Source of the DNA: JAGDMS01 sp050015455
Lineage (GTDB): Bacteria; Desulfobacterota; Binatia; HRBIN30
Direction of reading: 5' to 3'
Assembly (NCBI GenBank): GCA_050015455.1
Contig: JBEKBJ010000051.1
Location: 1 to 34,331, forward strand
DNA length: 34,331 bases
Part shown: positions 14,557 to 23,683 of the stretch, piece after piece
Layout of the letters: each line of letters opens with the position of its first letter
Numbering within the stretch: the first letter of the stretch is position 1
The notes under the pieces: generated by a model
The model's input: the letters and a program-made list of their open reading frames with translations, nothing else
Databases searched by the model: none
What the model was told of the DNA's origin: nothing
Made by a program: the position numbers and the translations under genes

Positions 14557-17500
14557 TTACTCGGGCGCCGATATCGTCGCCTGCTGCGGCGCTGCGGCGG
14601 CTCCACCCTGCGTCAGGCGCTGGATGTCAGCGAGCAACTGCTCCTTGGTGAATGGCTTGGTGATGTACCCCTGCGCTCCCAGCTCACGTGCTCGCCGCCG
14701 GTGCTTCTCACTGGAGCGCGAGGTGCACACGATCACCGGCAGGTGCCGATACTGCGGATGACGCCGGATCTCGGCGATCAACTCGTAGCCGTGCATGCGC
14801 GGCATCTCGAGATCCGTGATCACGACGCGGAAGCGTCCGCTGGCGAGCTTTTCCAGAGCATCCAAGCCATCGACCGCGGTGTCGACCTCGAGACCGCTGG
14901 TCTCCAGGAAGCGCGCGGCCAGCTTGCGCACGCTGATCGAATCGTCGACAAACAGCACGGCGCGTGCCTCCGTCGGCTCGACGTCGGACGACTCGCCCAG
15001 GATGAACATCGCTTCACGGGCTGCCACCGACGCCAGCATGTCGAACAGTCGCCCGACATGCAGCACGAAGATCACCGCGCCGGCGCCCGAAATCGTGGCG
15101 CCGGAGAGGAACGGATGCGTATCGAGCAAGGGCCCGAGAGGCCGGATGACGACTTCCTGCTGGGCGTGCACCCGATTGACGATCAACGCCATAGCGCGGT
15201 CGCCCGCGCGCAGCAGTACCGCCACAGCGTTCTCCGCCGGGGCGGGCTCGCCCACGAGCGGCGCCAGTATGAGTACCGGTAACAGCTCGTTACGCACCTT
15301 CAGCATCTGCTGACCGTCAACCTGCATCAGCTCCGCCATCTCGATCGCCATGACCTGCTCGATGAAATCGATCGGCAACGCGAATGATTGCGCCCCGGCC
15401 TGAAACAGCAGCACCTCGTCGATTGACGTCGTCGTCGGCAGGGCGATGCGGATGGTGGCGCCCTGGCCGTCGGTAGAATCGACCACCATGCTGCCGTTCA
15501 ATGCGGCGATGTCCCGCGCCACCACGTCCAGGCCCATGCCACGCCCGGAGAAGCCGTTGACCGCCTCACCAGTGGTGAAACCAGGCCGAAAGATCAGCGG
15601 CAGCAGCTGATCGCGGGCCGGCTTAGCGTCCGGAGCCACCAGACCAAGCGCACGGCCCTTGGCCAGAACGGCCTCGAAATCGAGGCCCGCACCGTCGTCC
15701 TGCACCGACAAGAGCATGCTGTTGTGCCGCTGCATGGCCACGACGCGGGCGACGCCCACGGCGGGCTTGCCCCGACCTTGCCGCGCCGCCGGCGGCTCGA
15801 TGCCGTGCGACACGGCGTTGCGTAGCATGTGCAGGAGCGGCGGATACAACGCCTCGACAATCGACTTGTCGAGTTGCACGTCTCCGCCAACCAGTTGCAG
15901 GTCAACCAGCTTGCCTTGCTGTCGTGCCGCGTCCCGCACTGGACGCAACAGACGCCGGAAGACCGTGTCGAGCGGCACCAATCGGACGCGCGTAATCTGA
16001 CGCTGCAAACCAGAAGTGATCTTAGAAAACTGACGGGTTTCGTCGCCGAGGGCGTCGATGAACCCGCCCAGCTGCTCGGCAATCTCGCCGGTGTCAGTCG
16101 CCAGCTCGATGACGCTGCGCGCGAGGATGTTGAGATCGTCGTACTTGTCGAATTCCAGATCGGTGAAGAAGTCGTCCTCCGGCGCATGCTGCCGCTCGCC
16201 GTCGCCCGGCGTCACGCCGGGGCGGGCCACGGGGGATGCGGCACGCTCGCCGGTATTGAACTCGTACCGCTCCTGGAAACCCTCGATGATCTGCGCCAGA
16301 CGCGATTGGCAGTAGTAGAGTTTGTCACGCAGCTCGGCAAACGCCTGCAGGTTGCGCTCCATGCGGGTGCGGCTGACCACCAGTTGGCCGACCTGGTTCA
16401 TGAGCGCGTCGAGGCGCGCCGCCTGGACGCGGACGATGGTCTCGTGTTCGCGGCGCGCAACGGCTGGCGGCGGCACCTCCTGCGGCGCCGCTGCCCGAGT
16501 GTCGGCCGCCTTTGGCAGTACCGGCGGTGCGGGCGCCTGCGTGAGCGCCGCAATCTCACGCGCCACATCAGAGAGTACGCGGCGCTGCTCATCGAGCACG
16601 CCACGAGCCCTGTTGATCAAGGCGGTGACCGAGTCTGTCAGCTGGAAGAGAAAATCGACCAACTTGACGGCATCCACCGCTACGCCGCCGTCAAGCACCT
16701 CCTCCAGCAGCGACTCAGCGTGATGCAGTTGTTCGGCGACCTGCTCGAGACCAACGGCGGCCGCGGCCCCTTTCAGCGTATGGAAGTGCCGGAACAACTC
16801 GCGCAACAGTGAGTGCTCTTCCGGCTGGCGCTCAAGGTCCAGCAGCACACGCTCGACCGCTTCGATTGTCTCTGTTGCATCGATGGTGAAGGCGTCGAGC
16901 AGCTCGCGCTCGAGTTCGGTATCGAGGACTTGGGGCGCGCTCGGCGGCGGCGGCTGTACTGGAGCGAGTTGGGGCGCCGGCCGACCGGCCGCGGCGCAGA
17001 GCGCTTCCAGGGCGCTTTGTGCCGCGGCGATGAAGCGCGCCGATAGCGGCTCTGAAACGGGTTGTTCAGCGGCGGCCGCGAAATCCTCTTGCAGGCGTTT
17101 TGCCAAGCTGGCAACGTCGTCACGCTCCGGCATGACGGCGGAGCCGTTGATGGTGTGGAAGATGCGCGCGAGCTGGGCGCACGCGACGCCCTGCGTGTCG
17201 GGAGAGCTAAGCAACTTGGCGAACTCCGGTATCTGGCTGAGGTGTTCCTGCAGTTCCAGCGCGAATGCTTCCGCCAACTCGTTCGCCCACTCTCCATCAT
17301 CACCCGCTGCCGGCGAGGTCTCCGCCGACAACTGCCGGGCAGACGGGACCTCCGGCACGTTCAGGTCGTGCAGCTGGCTCCGTACCCGTGGTGAGAAGGT
17401 CATCAGCAGCTCGGTGTACAAGTTCTCCTGCGTTTCGGGATTGTTGCCAGCCAAGGAATCGTCGAGCATCCGCTCAACGAACACCAGCGAGGCCTGCATC

Positions 17501-17784
17501 TCGCGAAACATCGCCAGCGCCTGGCCGACATCGGTCTCGCGATACGTGCCGGCAACTTCACCGATGCGTTCGATGACTGCGCCAGCCCGGCTGAGGCTGG
17601 TGAGACTCACCAGGGATGCAGTACCCTTCAGAGAGTGGCCCAGAGCACGCAGGTCATCGAGTGCAGCGGCATCCTGCGGGTTCGACACCAGCTGGGTCAA
17701 GCAGGCGTGCATGCCGCGCAAGAACCGCAGCACGTCGTCGCGAAACAGATCCTCAATTCCCTCAAGCGTGAAACGGCCGGCCAT
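14557..17784 (-). CDS. cheA: CheA-type hybrid histidine kinase with three Hpt domains and a receiver
   Basis: A 1075-residue chemosensory kinase. Three Hpt modules can be seen: H50 (LGHSLKGTAS), H210 (IFHTINGSAV) and H335 (HFHTLKGAAAAVG). Then come the dimerisation region, the HATPase domain (N box LLHMLRNAVSHGIEPP about 650; VQDDGAGLDF about 693; GFSGRGMGLDVV about 743), a CheW-like domain (about 790-925) and a C-terminal receiver (VLFVDDSISVRKLA about 941; phospho-acceptor D991 in VITDLEMPRMHG; KP near the end). Multiple Hpt domains plus a receiver are typical of ChpA/PilL and FrzE-like kinases, not of E. coli CheA. The start is ATG 17784, which shares one base with the cheR stop; an in-frame start at 17826 would lie inside cheR. 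All three Hpt histidines are present. Confidence 0.96.
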   Translation of the reverse strand: MAGRFTLEGIEDLFRDDVLRFLRGMHACLTQLVSNPQDAAALDDLRALGHSLKGTASLVSLTSLSRAGAVIERIGEVAGTYRETDVGQALAMFREMQASLVFVERMLDDSLAGNNPETQENLYTELLMTFSPRVRSQLHDLNVPEVPSARQLSAETSPAAGDDGEWANELAEAFALELQEHLSQIPEFAKLLSSPDTQGVACAQLARIFHTINGSAVMPERDDVASLAKRLQEDFAAAAEQPVSEPLSARFIAAAQSALEALCAAAGRPAPQLAPVQPPPPSAPQVLDTELERELLDAFTIDATETIEAVERVLLDLERQPEEHSLLRELFRHFHTLKGAAAAVGLEQVAEQLHHAESLLEEVLDGGVAVDAVKLVDFLFQLTDSVTALINRARGVLDEQRRVLSDVAREIAALTQAPAPPVLPKAADTRAAAPQEVPPPAVARREHETIVRVQAARLDALMNQVGQLVVSRTRMERNLQAFAELRDKLYYCQSRLAQIIEGFQERYEFNTGERAASPVARPGVTPGDGERQHAPEDDFFTDLEFDKYDDLNILARSVIELATDTGEIAEQLGGFIDALGDETRQFSKITSGLQRQITRVRLVPLDTVFRRLLRPVRDAARQQGKLVDLQLVGGDVQLDKSIVEALYPPLLHMLRNAVSHGIEPPAARQGRGKPAVGVARVVAMQRHNSMLLSVQDDGAGLDFEAVLAKGRALGLVAPDAKPARDQLLPLIFRPGFTTGEAVNGFSGRGMGLDVVARDIAALNGSMVVDSTDGQGATIRIALPTTTSIDEVLLFQAGAQSFALPIDFIEQVMAIEMAELMQVDGQQMLKVRNELLPVLILAPLVGEPAPAENAVAVLLRAGDRAMALIVNRVHAQQEVVIRPLGPLLDTHPFLSGATISGAGAVIFVLHVGRLFDMLASVAAREAMFILGESSDVEPTEARAVLFVDDSISVRKLAARFLETSGLEVDTAVDGLDALEKLASGRFRVVITDLEMPRMHGYELIAEIRRHPQYRHLPVIVCTSRSSEKHRRRARELGAQGYITKPFTKEQLLADIQRLTQGGAAAAPQQATISAPE

Positions 17785-18698
17785 TAGTTCACACCCCGGT
17801 TCCCCGCAGCGGCTGCCGACAGCCATGGTGCAGCGGCGGCAGCTCGACTCTGAGCCACATCGGGGCGGCCGACGCGCCGGAACACCACGGCGCCGCTGAC
17901 ACGGATGGAATCCAGGATGTCGCGATAGGCCTGCAACGAATCGGCGTAGCCTGCGATCAGGAAACCACCCAGACGGAGCGCGGACACCAGGGTGCGCACC
18001 AGGGCATCACGCTGCGGCTCTTGAAAGTAAATCAACACGTTGCGACACAAGATGAGATCGACTTGCGTTAGTGGCAGCCCGCCGGTGAGATTCCACCGCA
18101 GCCAGCGTACGGCGTCGCGCAGCTCCGGTATGACCTCGTATTCCGTGCCCACACGGCGGAAATAGCGCTCGCGGCGCCAGGCGGACAGGCTCATAACCTC
18201 GCGGGCCGGATACACGCCTCGGGCTGCCCGCTCGATGGCATCGCCGCTGACGTCGAGCCCGACGGTCTCCGCTTCGATTTCTTCGAGTAGCACGCGGCCC
18301 TCATGCACCATCATCACCAGCGAGTACGCTTCCTGGCCGGTGGAGCAGCCAGCGCTCACCAAGCGCAGGCGGCGGCGGCCGCCACGCTGTGCCTCGCGGG
18401 CGAGCTGCGGCAGAACGAAACTTGCCACAGCTTGGAAGTCACTCGGATCGCGCAAGAAGCCGGTTTCGTGGATGCACAACCTTTCGATAAGGGTCTGCAG
18501 CTCCCCGCCGCCCGCCGGGCTCTCTTGCACAATGCGGGCGTAGTCCGCGAAGTTCACCTGCATCTCCTCCATTCGCGCCGCCAGCTGAGCGCTGAGGTAG
18601 CCCTCATGCGGCCCGCCGAGGTAGAGGCCACAGCGCGCGGCCACCGCGTCGCGCACCCACGCGACTTGCCATAGCGGAAGTTTCAGGGGGCGACTCAT
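17784..18698 (-). CDS. cheR: Chemoreceptor methyltransferase CheR
   Basis: CheR methylates glutamates on chemoreceptors using S-adenosylmethionine, opposing CheB. The 304-residue protein has the N-terminal helical domain with the HETGFLRD variant of the family's NETxFFR motif (about 77-84), the SAM-binding loop SAGCSTGQEAYSL (about 115), an acidic residue in TVGLDVSGDAIERA, and LILCRNVLIYF (about 214). There is no C-terminal TPR extension. The gene lies 24 bases after the receptor gene and its stop overlaps the cheA start by one base. ATG 18698 has GGAG some distance upstream, a modest ribosome-binding site. Confidence 0.96.
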   Translation of the reverse strand: MSRPLKLPLWQVAWVRDAVAARCGLYLGGPHEGYLSAQLAARMEEMQVNFADYARIVQESPAGGGELQTLIERLCIHETGFLRDPSDFQAVASFVLPQLAREAQRGGRRRLRLVSAGCSTGQEAYSLVMMVHEGRVLLEEIEAETVGLDVSGDAIERAARGVYPAREVMSLSAWRRERYFRRVGTEYEVIPELRDAVRWLRWNLTGGLPLTQVDLILCRNVLIYFQEPQRDALVRTLVSALRLGGFLIAGYADSLQAYRDILDSIRVSGAVVFRRVGRPDVAQSRAAAAAPWLSAAAAGNRGVN

Positions 18699-18722
18699 GG
18701 CAGAGTGCCGCTCCGTTTGTGA

Positions 18723-21308
18723 CTAGACGGCGCCGCGTTGTCCGTTGCCCGCGCCGGCGGGCTCCTGCGGCTGCCCCCTCTGTGCAGGCGGCGCCACAGC
18801 GCGGCCATTGCCGTTCTCGCTCACGCGGAACAGCCCGACCTGCGTGTTGAGTTCCGACGCGACTTCCATCAGTGAGTGGGTGCTGTGCTGTGTCTGCTCC
18901 GACGACGCCTGCGCTTGGCGCGCCACTTCGGAAATGCTGAGCATCGCCTCGCTCAAGCTGGCGGCGCCACGCGCCTGCTGACTGGCAGCCATGGAGATCT
19001 CCGCAATCAGCTCGGCGCTCTGCACCGAGGCGCGCTCGATCCGTTCCAGGGTGCCGCCGGCTTCCGACACGAAGGTCGTTTGCTGCTCGACGTGCTCGGC
19101 CTGGCGCTCCATCCCGTTGACGGAATCGTTGGTTTCCGACTGTATGCCGGCGATCAACCGTGCGATCTCGTCGGCGGCAGCCTCGGTGCGCTCGGCGAGT
19201 CTGCGCACCTCGTCGGCGACCACGGTGAAGCCGAGCCCGTGCTCGCCGGCGCGCGACGCCTCGATCGCGGCGTTGAGGGCCAGCATGTTGGTTTGTGCCG
19301 AGATCTTCTGAATCGTCCCGATGATGGTCGAGATCTCCATCGAGCGCTCGCCGAGCCGCTTGATCTTCACGGCAGACGACTGGGTGTTCTTTTGCAGCGC
19401 CTGCATGCCGGTGATGACGCGTCTGATGACATCGCCTCCCTGATGGGCGGCATCCTCGGCGCGTTTCGCCGCTTCCGTAGCCACGGAGGCGTTCTCCGAC
19501 ACCGACTGGGTGTTGGATGTCATCTCCTGCACCGCCGTGGTCGTGCTGGTGATGTCACTGGTCTGTCGCGCCGCGCCTTGCGCCATCTGTTCGGACGAGG
19601 CCTGGATCTGGGTCGCCGATTCCACCACGCGCCGCGAGGCGTCCTTCAGGTGCTGCACCAGTTCGCCGACGTTCTCGAACATCAGATTGAGTGCGTCGGC
19701 GACGTTGCCGAGAACCCCGCTGCCCACTTCGCCGCGCTGCGTGAAATCGCCCTCCGAGGCCGCAGCCACCACCGTCAGCAGGCCACGGATATCAGACTGC
19801 AACTGCTGGTTGTCCTCTTCCGCCTTCACCAGCACGTCGACGCGCTCATCAAGCATCTGGTTGAAACCGCCGGCGAGCATGCCAAGCTCATTGCGCGCCT
19901 TCACGCTGGCACGGGCGCGGAAATTCCCCTGTTGAATCTCACGCATTGTGGCCGCCAGCGCGCGAACCGGGCGTGACAGCGCCGAGGAGACACCGAGGGA
20001 GACCGCCACAAAACCCGCGATCAAGATGCCGGCCAGCAGCAGCGCCAGGTTACGCAGGCGCACAACCGGCCGCAGGGCTTCGGCCTCGCTCATTTCGGCG
20101 ATGATAGCCCAGTCCAAACCGCGCCGGGTGTCCCGCAGTGCGGCGGTAGCGCCCAACACTGGCACCCCACGATAGCCTACGTAGCGAAGGGTGAAATTTT
20201 CCAAATCCTCCGACGCCACGATCGCGGCCTGCGTATCGACCCGCAGGTTCAGAATCGTGGTGCCCGCTCCACGGACCGCATCGTTGGTCTTTTCGATTTC
20301 ATCGAGGAAGCGTGAATCGCTGCGCATCAGGTGGTCATTGGACCGCCGGCCGATCAGATACGTCTCTCCGGTGTCGCCGAGCCCGACCTCCTGCCACTGC
20401 TTGTCGGCGGTCATGATGTTGTTGAGCTGGTCAATCGGTATCTGCACGATCAGCACGCCCGTCTTCTGCCCGTTCTCAAACACGGGCGAGCCGGCGAACA
20501 CCACCGGCTGGCCATGCACCGGCCCATAGGCCGCGAAGTCGAGCAGCAGGTAGTCTCCCTCGCGAGACTCTACCTGCAAGCGCCGAAACAGAACGCCGAG
20601 CATACTATCGGCGTACGGCCCGTCCAGCAGGCCGGTCTGGAAATCGGGTGCCTTACTGACGCTGTACAGGACGCGTCCGGTGTTGACGTCGATCAGATAC
20701 AGATCCTGGAAACTGAACTTTTCGGCCATGGTGCGGAAGACCGGATGCCAAACGGCATGATACCCACCATACGATGTCCCGTCGTTGCTGTTGTCCAACA
20801 GCTGCTTCTTGCCGATTGGATTAGGGTTCATAGCCATATAGGCGGCTTGCAACCAGACGGCGGAGCGTTGCGGCAGCAGCAGTGAGCGCAAGTCGACGTT
20901 CTTCCCGGCGAGTTCTACCGCGTAGTATTGTTCCAGGAATTTCTTCAGACTTTCCATGCGCGGCCGCATGTTGGCAGTTTCTGTGCTGGGGTCGTCGTCC
21001 AGCTCACGCGTGGCCCTGGCGAACTGCTTGATCGCAAGCACCGTGCTCGGATTGCGCGCCAGCGTTACCACCTCATCCTCCGTGACGCGGAACTGTCGCT
21101 CGACCTCGCGCTTCTTGCTGTCGCGCACCGACTCAAGCTGCCGCAGCGCCTGTTCACGGAGCGAATCCGAGGCGACACGGTATCCGACCGCACTCACCGC
21201 CGCGATCGCCGCTACCGCCAGGGGCACGAACGCCACGAGCAGCTGCCAGCGAATCTGGCGCGGCGCGATGCTGAAGCCACGAGAGCCGTACGCATCTGTG
21301 GGAGCCAT
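18723..21308 (-). CDS. Methyl-accepting chemotaxis protein with periplasmic sensor domain
   Basis: The only chemoreceptor in the cluster, 861 residues. First membrane span about 22-43 (LLVAFVPLAVAAIAAVSAVG), then a large periplasmic region to about 418 that resembles a double Cache sensor (YLIDVNTGRVLYSVSKAPDF, GETYLIGRRSNDHLMRSDSRF), second span about 419-440, HAMP (RPVRALAATMREIQQGNFRARA), a second HAMP-like/PilJ-like segment (LLTVVAAASEGDFTQRGEV) and the signalling domain with the conserved hairpin tip near 666-705 (ISAQTNMLALNAAIEASRAG). GGAGGA lies 7 bases before ATG 21308, and its upstream part overlaps the cheW stop. The C-terminus has no CheR-tethering pentapeptide. The ligand cannot be read; Cache domains usually bind small metabolites. 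Confidence 0.95.
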   Translation of the reverse strand: MAPTDAYGSRGFSIAPRQIRWQLLVAFVPLAVAAIAAVSAVGYRVASDSLREQALRQLESVRDSKKREVERQFRVTEDEVVTLARNPSTVLAIKQFARATRELDDDPSTETANMRPRMESLKKFLEQYYAVELAGKNVDLRSLLLPQRSAVWLQAAYMAMNPNPIGKKQLLDNSNDGTSYGGYHAVWHPVFRTMAEKFSFQDLYLIDVNTGRVLYSVSKAPDFQTGLLDGPYADSMLGVLFRRLQVESREGDYLLLDFAAYGPVHGQPVVFAGSPVFENGQKTGVLIVQIPIDQLNNIMTADKQWQEVGLGDTGETYLIGRRSNDHLMRSDSRFLDEIEKTNDAVRGAGTTILNLRVDTQAAIVASEDLENFTLRYVGYRGVPVLGATAALRDTRRGLDWAIIAEMSEAEALRPVVRLRNLALLLAGILIAGFVAVSLGVSSALSRPVRALAATMREIQQGNFRARASVKARNELGMLAGGFNQMLDERVDVLVKAEEDNQQLQSDIRGLLTVVAAASEGDFTQRGEVGSGVLGNVADALNLMFENVGELVQHLKDASRRVVESATQIQASSEQMAQGAARQTSDITSTTTAVQEMTSNTQSVSENASVATEAAKRAEDAAHQGGDVIRRVITGMQALQKNTQSSAVKIKRLGERSMEISTIIGTIQKISAQTNMLALNAAIEASRAGEHGLGFTVVADEVRRLAERTEAAADEIARLIAGIQSETNDSVNGMERQAEHVEQQTTFVSEAGGTLERIERASVQSAELIAEISMAASQQARGAASLSEAMLSISEVARQAQASSEQTQHSTHSLMEVASELNTQVGLFRVSENGNGRAVAPPAQRGQPQEPAGAGNGQRGAV

Positions 21309-21320
21309 CCGGTTATCCTC

Positions 21321-21887
21321 CTATTCGTTGCTCATCGAAACGGCGCCGGCCCGTCCTGGGGTACCGCCATAGTGGCCGGACAGGCGCTGTTGAAAACACA
21401 AACTTACGGTCTTGACCGCTTCTGCGACCAGCTTCTCCGCGTCAAGGACAGCAACCACGCCGGTCGGGCCACGCCAATCACCGCGGCATAGGCGATGGCC
21501 CGGCTCACCCGCCGGACACGGCGTGATTTCCTTCGGATCGATGGAGCGCACGTCGCGCACGCCATCGACCACCACTCCGACGTCGCCGATCTCGTCCGAG
21601 GACACGACGACAATTTGGTTGCCCGCCGCATAGGGCCGCGGCGGCATACCAAGCAGGCTGTCGAGCTGGACCAGCGGCAGCACCTCACCGCGGAGGTTGA
21701 GGACACCAACGAGCGCGGCGGGCGCTTGCGGCACCGGGGTCGCCGCTTCGCCTGCCAGCACTTCGTGCGCCGCGGACACACTGACGGCGAAGTCGCGGCC
21801 GCCGCGCGCGAAAATGCAGTAGTCCTGGCCGAGGTGGGCCAGCCGTGCCTTGAGGCGTGCCGCCAGGCTAAAGTGTTCGCTACTCAC
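21321..21887 (-). CDS. cheW: CheW-type coupling protein
   Basis: Links chemoreceptors to the kinase. The 188-residue product is a single CheW domain: YCIFARGGRDFAVSVSAAHEVL, ALVGVLNLRGEVLPLVQLDSLLG, then IVVVSSDEIGDVGVVVDGVRDV. It has a roughly 25-residue N-terminal and a roughly 35-residue C-terminal extension. The start is GTG 21887, which overlaps the upstream receiver gene's TGA by 4 bases (GTGA), so translation is coupled. The stop codon lies 12 bases before the receptor start and forms part of that gene's ribosome-binding site. Confidence 0.93.
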   Translation of the reverse strand: MSSEHFSLAARLKARLAHLGQDYCIFARGGRDFAVSVSAAHEVLAGEAATPVPQAPAALVGVLNLRGEVLPLVQLDSLLGMPPRPYAAGNQIVVVSSDEIGDVGVVVDGVRDVRSIDPKEITPCPAGEPGHRLCRGDWRGPTGVVAVLDAEKLVAEAVKTVSLCFQQRLSGHYGGTPGRAGAVSMSNE

Positions 21888-22243
21888 GCGTACCTCTTCA
21901 CCAGCGAGACCAGATCATCCGGAGTAAAGGGCTTCGTCACGTACTCCGAGGCGCCCTGCTTACGGGCCCAGAAGCGGTCGCTTTCGCCGTCTTTCAAGCT
22001 GACCATGACCACCGGAATGTCCTTGGTCGCGGGATCGCGCTTCAGCTGCCGGCAGGTGGAGAAGCCGTCCTGTCCCGGCATCACGATATCGAGCAGAATC
22101 AGGTTGGGCTGTTCGGCGCGTGCGCGCTCCATGGCCTCGATACCGTTGCTTGCCTGCAGGCAGTCGTAGCCCTCGGGCTTCAGCACATTGGTGATCAACT
22201 GCACCTCGCTGCGGATGTCATCGACGATCAAGATCTTGCTCAT
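21884..22243 (-). CDS. Single-domain response regulator (PilH/PilG-like CheY)
   Basis: A 119-residue stand-alone receiver with all phosphorylation residues: acidic pair D8/D9 (ILIVDDIRSE), acceptor D52 (LILLDIVMPGQDGF), and K104 (YVTKPF). The segment ESDRFWARKQGASEYVTKPF resembles the DRxWGxRQGAxDYxxKP signature of PilG/PilH, the response regulators of type IV pilus (Pil-Chp) chemosensory systems, more than flagellar CheY. It is the likely diffusible output or phosphate sink of the CheA hybrid. GAGGA lies before ATG 22243, and its stop overlaps the cheW start. Confidence 0.93.
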   Translation of the reverse strand: MSKILIVDDIRSEVQLITNVLKPEGYDCLQASNGIEAMERARAEQPNLILLDIVMPGQDGFSTCRQLKRDPATKDIPVVMVSLKDGESDRFWARKQGASEYVTKPFTPDDLVSLVKRYA

Positions 22244-22272
22244 TGGTCCTCACTCATAGTGATATGCCGCTC

Positions 22273-23655
22273 TCATGGGGCCGCGGATACTTCGTTCAAC
22301 ACCGGCATGGTGGTGCACGCAGGATCGTTCGCCGCCGCTCCACCGCACAACTCGCGCTCGATATCGAAGGCGGAGTGCCAGACCTGGGTCATGCCACGTT
22401 CCACCAGCAGCGGCCCGAGTCCATCGCCATTGCCCAGGCCCGCGAGCCGCTCGCGCTCGGCGATGCCGAAGACCGTCATGGCCTGCGCCTCCGGCATACG
22501 TTGCACCACGCGCAACTGATCCCACAGTGCCCCGTTGCCCGTCAGCTCGGCGATCAAATGTGTCGGGCCGTAGAGCCGCGTCACCATCGGCAGCTGACGG
22601 AACTCCGAGGAGATGACGAAGACCTGCCACTCCGGATGTGCCGGGAGCATGGACTGCAGCTGCTCGTGGACGCGGCTGTCATGGTGGCAAGCCACTAGGA
22701 TCCGCCGCGGGTTCGGTGGGCTTTCCCCACTGATCGCGCCCGCAACTACGGCACGGAACAACAGGCGGCAGGAGCGGCGGAAGACGTCCAGCAACGTTTC
22801 GTCGAGCGAGCGCACGGAGCCATCGCCGTACAGCGTAAAGCGCGCGCCCGAACGCGCGTGCCGCAGAGTCTCGCCGAGCTCGCTGCTGAGCTGCTCGACG
22901 AGGTCGGTGTAGGTTTTCGCCTGATCCGCGGCGGCGCCGGCTGGCGTATCGACCTCCTCGACATAGACGCCTTCGAGGCCGGCGCGCAACGCCTCGAACA
23001 TCCACTCCAGCAGCTCGCGACGCGCCGTGGCGCTCAGACCGCTCTCGATCTCCTGCGCTTCCTCGGCCTCGCCCAGATCGGCGCTCTCCATCTCCTCGCG
23101 AGCGTCGGCGGCAGCGTGCGCCGCCTCCTGCGCATACCCCTCACCGTTGCCTTCCGCTTGCGCTTGTACGATTTGAGAGATGGAGGGGGGCTCGGGTGGA
23201 AGCGGTGGGGTTGCAATTGTCGCCGCTGCCGCTCCACCTTCGGTGATGGGTTCCGTCAGCTTGACGAGGCTGCCCGCCCTCGCCTTGGCGAGCACCTCGG
23301 AGACGGTGCGGGTGACATCCTGCGGCTTGAACGGTTTGGTGATGTAGGTGACAACGTTACCGACGTCGCGATACGCTTGGCGGATCTCTGCACCCTTGGC
23401 CGAGATCAGCACGATTGGAATGTGTGCGGTGTCCGGATCAGCGGCCAAGCGGCGGCACACATCGGTGCCACGCATATCAGGGAGAATGAAATCGAGCAGG
23501 ATGAGCGCCGGATTCACCGCCTTGGCCATGTCAATCGCTGCGGCGCCATCTGCCGCCAGCTCCAACTCGTAACCGGCTGGTTTGAGAACGATCTCGAGAG
23601 CCCTGCGAATCGTGAGGCTGTCATCAACGCCAAGAATCCGCGGTTTGCCTTCCAT
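22273..23655 (-). CDS. Receiver-domain protein with uncharacterised C-terminal region
   Basis: A 460-residue protein. Residues 5-125 are a complete receiver (D11/D12, acceptor D55 in LILLDFILPDMRG, K107 in TYITKPF). A low-complexity Ala/Pro/Glu linker follows (about 135-205), then a helical stretch (about 210-330) and a C-terminal alpha/beta region from about 335 (RRILVACHHDSRVHEQLQSM, QVFVISSEFRQL) that looks like a second, degenerate receiver-like fold without the usual acidic pair. I do not recognise the C-terminal region. The start is ATG 23655 with GGGAGGG upstream; extending to 23844 would run into the upstream gene. It is the second gene of the operon, 28 bases after the CheW-PATAN gene. 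Probably an additional phosphorylation target of the kinase with its own effector. Confidence 0.85.
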   Translation of the reverse strand: MEGKPRILGVDDSLTIRRALEIVLKPAGYELELAADGAAAIDMAKAVNPALILLDFILPDMRGTDVCRRLAADPDTAHIPIVLISAKGAEIRQAYRDVGNVVTYITKPFKPQDVTRTVSEVLAKARAGSLVKLTEPITEGGAAAATIATPPLPPEPPSISQIVQAQAEGNGEGYAQEAAHAAADAREEMESADLGEAEEAQEIESGLSATARRELLEWMFEALRAGLEGVYVEEVDTPAGAAADQAKTYTDLVEQLSSELGETLRHARSGARFTLYGDGSVRSLDETLLDVFRRSCRLLFRAVVAGAISGESPPNPRRILVACHHDSRVHEQLQSMLPAHPEWQVFVISSEFRQLPMVTRLYGPTHLIAELTGNGALWDQLRVVQRMPEAQAMTVFGIAERERLAGLGNGDGLGPLLVERGMTQVWHSAFDIERELCGGAAANDPACTTMPVLNEVSAAP

Positions 23656-23683
23656 GTCGGTGTTCCCTCCCTGTAGGCCTCGG

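Noticed and set aside
14395..15282. 295-codon plus-strand frame opposite cheA/cheB
   Set aside because: Shadow of the well-supported cheA and cheB coding sequence; no recognisable domain.
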